Source: Actinomadura sp. K4S16 (lineage in GTDB: Bacteria; Actinomycetota; Actinomycetes; Streptosporangiales; Streptosporangiaceae). From it: a stretch of 64,000 nucleotides of DNA. The notes under the pieces are model-generated. The model was not told the DNA's origin and made no database searches. It saw nothing but the letters and a program-made list of their open reading frames with translations. Location of the stretch: contig NZ_BDDE01000029.1 in NCBI RefSeq assembly GCF_008327685.1, forward strand, positions 62,001 to 126,000, given 5' to 3'. This document shows, one piece after another, positions 61,658 to 64,000 of the stretch. Each line of letters opens with the position of its first letter. The first letter of the stretch is position 1. The translations under genes and the position numbers were made by a program.

Positions 61658-62608
61658 TCAGGCGGCTGTGGGAAGGGCGGGGGCTTCTTGGGAGTCGTGC
61701 ATGCCCATGGGGAGGGTGTCGCCCCAGAGCCAGTCGTTGACCGTGCCTTCGAAGTGGGTGGGCGGACCCACGGCGATGAGGCGGGAGGTCAGGGGGGAGA
61801 GGTGGACCTGGAAGGGCGAGGGCGCGGTCAGGCGGACGCGGCGGGTGGTGCCCCAGAAGTCGTTGAAGTCGGTCTGGGACAGGTCGAGGACGTCGGGGAT
61901 CGTGCGGTCTCCGACGGCCGGGCCGGTGGCCAGCCATGACCAGTGGTCGGTCAGGAGGCGGCGGGCGGTGGTGCGCAGGACGTTGAGGGCGGCGAGGTCG
62001 TGCGGGCAGGCGACGTCGGTGATCTGGAGTTCGGGGAGGCCGAAGCGCCGCAGGCCGCGGGTGCGCAGCCGGACGCAGGCGCAGCCGTTGACGCCTTCGG
62101 GATCCCTGCCCGGGTCGGCGGCCGTGCAGCGGCCGTTGGCGCGGAACGGCGGCAGGACGTCGCCCAGCCATCGGTCGGCCAGCACGAAACGCGTCCGCTC
62201 CTGGGCGGACGGCGTCAGGACGTGGCCCGTGACCAGGTCGGCGAGGATCCCGCCGGTGGCCTCGGCGATGGCGTACGCGGCGGCTCGGGCCACCTGGACC
62301 GCCCTGGGCTGGTCGGTGATCGGGGCGAACGCGGTGACGACGGCGAACTGCTCGGCGTCGTTGAAGGCCCGCGCGAGTCGCCGGTCGTCCGGGCGGGACG
62401 GCTTGATGTGCCACGGGTCCCAGCGAAGGGCGGGGAGGGCCTCGCGGGCGACCTGGAGTTGGGGTGTGCCCAGACGCCCCGCGATGTGGGACTGGTAGGG
62501 GCCCTCCGCGCTCCTCAGAAGGGGTGCCGGGTCGCCGGGGATGCTCGTGGCGGCCACGGCGAACCTCGAGGTCGTGGTCGACGGGACCGGGAATGTGATC
62601 GTGGCCAT
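61658..62608 (-). CDS. Unknown protein, paralog of 50030-50944
   Basis: 316 residues, not recognised. It shares GRCTA...NGCACVRL, TRGLRRFGLPELQIT, VACPHDLAALNVLRTTA and GTVNDWLWGD with the 50030 protein, including all four Cys. The first 80 residues (MATITFPVPSTTTSRFAVAA) differ more. ATG at 62608 with GAGGAGG upstream; the frame extends to 62644. The 22-nt motif at 62671-62692 is 62 nt upstream. Confidence 0.78.
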   Translation of the reverse strand: MATITFPVPSTTTSRFAVAATSIPGDPAPLLRSAEGPYQSHIAGRLGTPQLQVAREALPALRWDPWHIKPSRPDDRRLARAFNDAEQFAVVTAFAPITDQPRAVQVARAAAYAIAEATGGILADLVTGHVLTPSAQERTRFVLADRWLGDVLPPFRANGRCTAADPGRDPEGVNGCACVRLRTRGLRRFGLPELQITDVACPHDLAALNVLRTTARRLLTDHWSWLATGPAVGDRTIPDVLDLSQTDFNDFWGTTRRVRLTAPSPFQVHLSPLTSRLIAVGPPTHFEGTVNDWLWGDTLPMGMHDSQEAPALPTAA

Positions 62609-62670
62609 GGGACTCCTCCTCGCCTGTCGGGACCCGGCCAGCATGCGCGACCGTCCCGGCGAGAAGCTGT

Positions 62671-62692
62671 AGAACGCGGTTCTGTGGATAAC
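62671..62692. promoter_or_regulatory. Conserved 22-nt motif, copy C
   Basis: AGAAC-GCG-GTTCT followed by GTGGATAAC, with a perfect AGAAC-N3-GTTCT dyad. It lies 62 nt upstream of the start at 62608 and matches copies A (51016) and B (56145). Confidence 0.7.
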
Positions 62693-63053
62693 TCGGCATC
62701 GGTGGGTCCTGGAGCCCGGGGAAACGCCGGTGTGGTCGGGGCTTGGGGGCGCTCAGGCCAGGGGGACGCCAGCGAGAGGTGAAGCCACGGGGGCTTCAGG
62801 GACGCATGGTTCCGGTCTTGGGGCTCCTGGAGGGGGTGATCCGGTGGAACGACCGAGCGAGGACGGTATCGGACACGTCTGTCTAGTTCCGACACGCCGT
62901 TCACCACGGAAAAGACCAGCTTCGGCCGAATTCGTGGTGATTCGCGCGGCATCGACGGAGCAATCGGGGGGAATGTGTACGTTGGGGAGATCAACACTGC
63001 TGTGAGCTGCGGGGACGGGCCCCGCCGCCCAGCCTTGGAATCAGGAGGTCCCC
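62693..63053. other. Intergenic region with a hairpin and the HTH gene promoter
   Basis: 361 nt. A stem-loop TGAAGCC-ACGGG-GGCTTCA at 62780-62798 and a TACGTT element near 62977 upstream of the HTH gene. No supported gene. Confidence 0.5.
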
Positions 63054-63266
63054 GTGGCTCGAACACTGTCGAGGGGCACCCGTGTCACCGGTGCCGAACG
63101 CACCAGGCTCGCCGCCGAGCTCGCTCCGCGGTACGCCGCCGGCGAGAGCATCCGCGATCTGGCTGCCGAGACCGGCCGGTCGTACGGATTCATCTACAAC
63201 GTCCTGAAGGAGGCGGGCGTGCCGCTCCGTGGCCGGGGCGGCAACACCCGGCGCAAGAAGGACTGA
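63054..63266 (+). CDS. Small conserved helix-turn-helix protein
   Basis: 70 residues. The core GESIRDLAAETGRSYGFIYNVLKEAGVPLRGRGG is a single HTH, ending in a basic tail (NTRRKKD). Similar very short HTH proteins are widespread in actinobacteria; they are thought to be DNA-binding but mostly uncharacterised. GTG at 63054 with AGGAGG upstream. Confidence 0.82.
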   Translation: MARTLSRGTRVTGAERTRLAAELAPRYAAGESIRDLAAETGRSYGFIYNVLKEAGVPLRGRGGNTRRKKD

Positions 63267-63348
63267 CCCGCTCCCGAGCACAGCGAGACAAGGAAGAAGC
63301 GAGCACATGGCCGGACGTCCCCCTCGCCCCCCGGGGGGACCCCGCGCG

Positions 63349-64000
63349 CTACGGACCTCGGAAGGCTCCGGTGACCTCGGAGCGCCCGTCCAGGCTGGCG
63401 AGGTCGGCGGCCGCCCGTCCGGCGAGCCAGCCCTCATAGTTGGAGACCGATCCCGCCCGCCCCTTGGCGAGGTTCGGGAACATCGTGTCGACGGCCTGGT
63501 CGACGGCCTGGTCGCGCGCCGCCAGCACGGGAAGCAGATCCTTCCCGCCGGCGTCCGCGGCCGCCCTGTCCGCCGCTCCTCGCAGCCGCTCCCCGATGCG
63601 GACGGCGTAGGCGTTGAGGAACGCATGGCGGAACGAACGCGTCCGTGACCGTCCCCGCGCGTCGCGCCTGGGACCCGCGTGCACCATGGCGGACGTGGCC
63701 TGCACCAGCAGGGACGTGAACAAGATCTCCACCGCGGCCAGATCGGCCGGGAACCCGAGGACGGTGGAGAGCCCCAGCTCCCGGTGCCACACCGCACGGC
63801 AGTGGTTCGCCTCGGCCACCACCGTCAGCAGGATCGCCTTGGGCGCCTCGTAAGGACTGTCGATCGCGATACGCCGTCCGTCTGGACCGCTCAGGTCGCC
63901 TGTCTCCGCCGCGAGCAGCGCATGGTCGATGCTGTGCCGCGCCATCAACTCCTGGGCGCGCGCGCTGAGCGCCTCCGCCTCCTCGGGGAACTCGGTCGAT
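63349..64000 (-). CDS. DUF2786-family protein, 5' end outside the window
   Basis: The visible 216 residues include the DUF2786 core: FPEEAEALSARAQELMARHSI followed by DHALL, at the window edge. The remainder is a helical alpha/beta region (AILLTVVAEANHCRAVWHREL, AAVEILFTSLLVQATSAMVHA) and a C-terminal block (AVDTMFPNLAKGRAG, NYEGWLAGRAAADLASLDGR). The reading frame is open to the end of the window, so the start is beyond 64000. Function unknown; some relatives are thought to be phage- or plasmid-associated. Confidence 0.8.
   Translation of the reverse strand, partial: STEFPEEAEALSARAQELMARHSIDHALLAAETGDLSGPDGRRIAIDSPYEAPKAILLTVVAEANHCRAVWHRELGLSTVLGFPADLAAVEILFTSLLVQATSAMVHAGPRRDARGRSRTRSFRHAFLNAYAVRIGERLRGAADRAAADAGGKDLLPVLAARDQAVDQAVDTMFPNLAKGRAGSVSNYEGWLAGRAAADLASLDGRSEVTGAFRGP

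Overview
The window is very GC-rich, densely packed and strongly codon-biased, with many GTG starts and 4-nt ATGA/GTGA stop-start overlaps. Together with F420-type oxidoreductases, a DUF5753 XRE regulator, Hanks-type kinases, a gyl-type glycerol locus and a cholesterol ring-C/D gene block, this points to a filamentous actinobacterium. Thermomonosporaceae (Actinomadura-like) is my best guess. No rRNA, tRNA, CRISPR array, prophage or intact insertion sequence was seen.

Layout. 1-2929: glycerol uptake and phosphorylation (partial aquaglyceroporin, IclR regulator, glycerol kinase) with two palindromic operators. 2926-8151: a GntR-controlled acyl-CoA unit (two acyl-CoA dehydrogenases, enoyl-CoA hydratase, CaiB CoA-transferase). 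8213-11709: XRE regulator, aldo/keto reductase, quinone-reductase-like enzyme and a TetR remnant. 11716-17129: a divergent steroid ring-degradation block (IpdC-IpdB-IpdA-EchA20 leftward, two SDRs rightward) with a KstR2-like operator between the arms. 17138-27999: a Ser/Thr kinase fused to an extracytoplasmic lytic-transglycosylase-like domain, HrpA helicase, proline iminopeptidase, a coiled-coil protein, small hypotheticals and an ABC ATPase.

28029-32797 is a tightly coupled four-gene operon: a possible DNA-binding protein, a Cas4/RecB-type PD-(D/E)XK nuclease with Fe-S cysteines, an unknown protein and an SF1 helicase. This is the best candidate here for an undescribed DNA-processing or defence system. 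32864-38997 is a run of single genes (methyltransferase, VOC protein, dehydrogenase, degenerate APH-fold protein, DDN-type enzyme, PaaI thioesterase, XRE regulator, HPF-like protein). 39063-43480 holds an ABC exporter and a divergent two-component system. 43346-48805 carries an LLM oxidoreductase, a TetR with a zinc ribbon, DUF4291, a hydrolase, DUF6504 and biotin synthase. 48976-49370 is a G-rich degenerate repeat.

49369-64000 holds a MazG-like protein, a P450, citrate synthase, a soluble kinase, an aldo/keto reductase and several unknown genes. Three unlinked unknown genes, two of them paralogs, carry the same 22-nt motif 62-71 nt upstream of their starts. It joins an AGAAC/GTTCT dyad to a DnaA-box-like TTATCCACA. 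The right part also has an IS256-type transposase remnant, a gene-poor 1.4 kb stretch and a DUF2786 gene cut by the window edge.

A recurring oddity is tandem duplication of translation-start regions at three loci (ipdC, an SDR, a methyltransferase).
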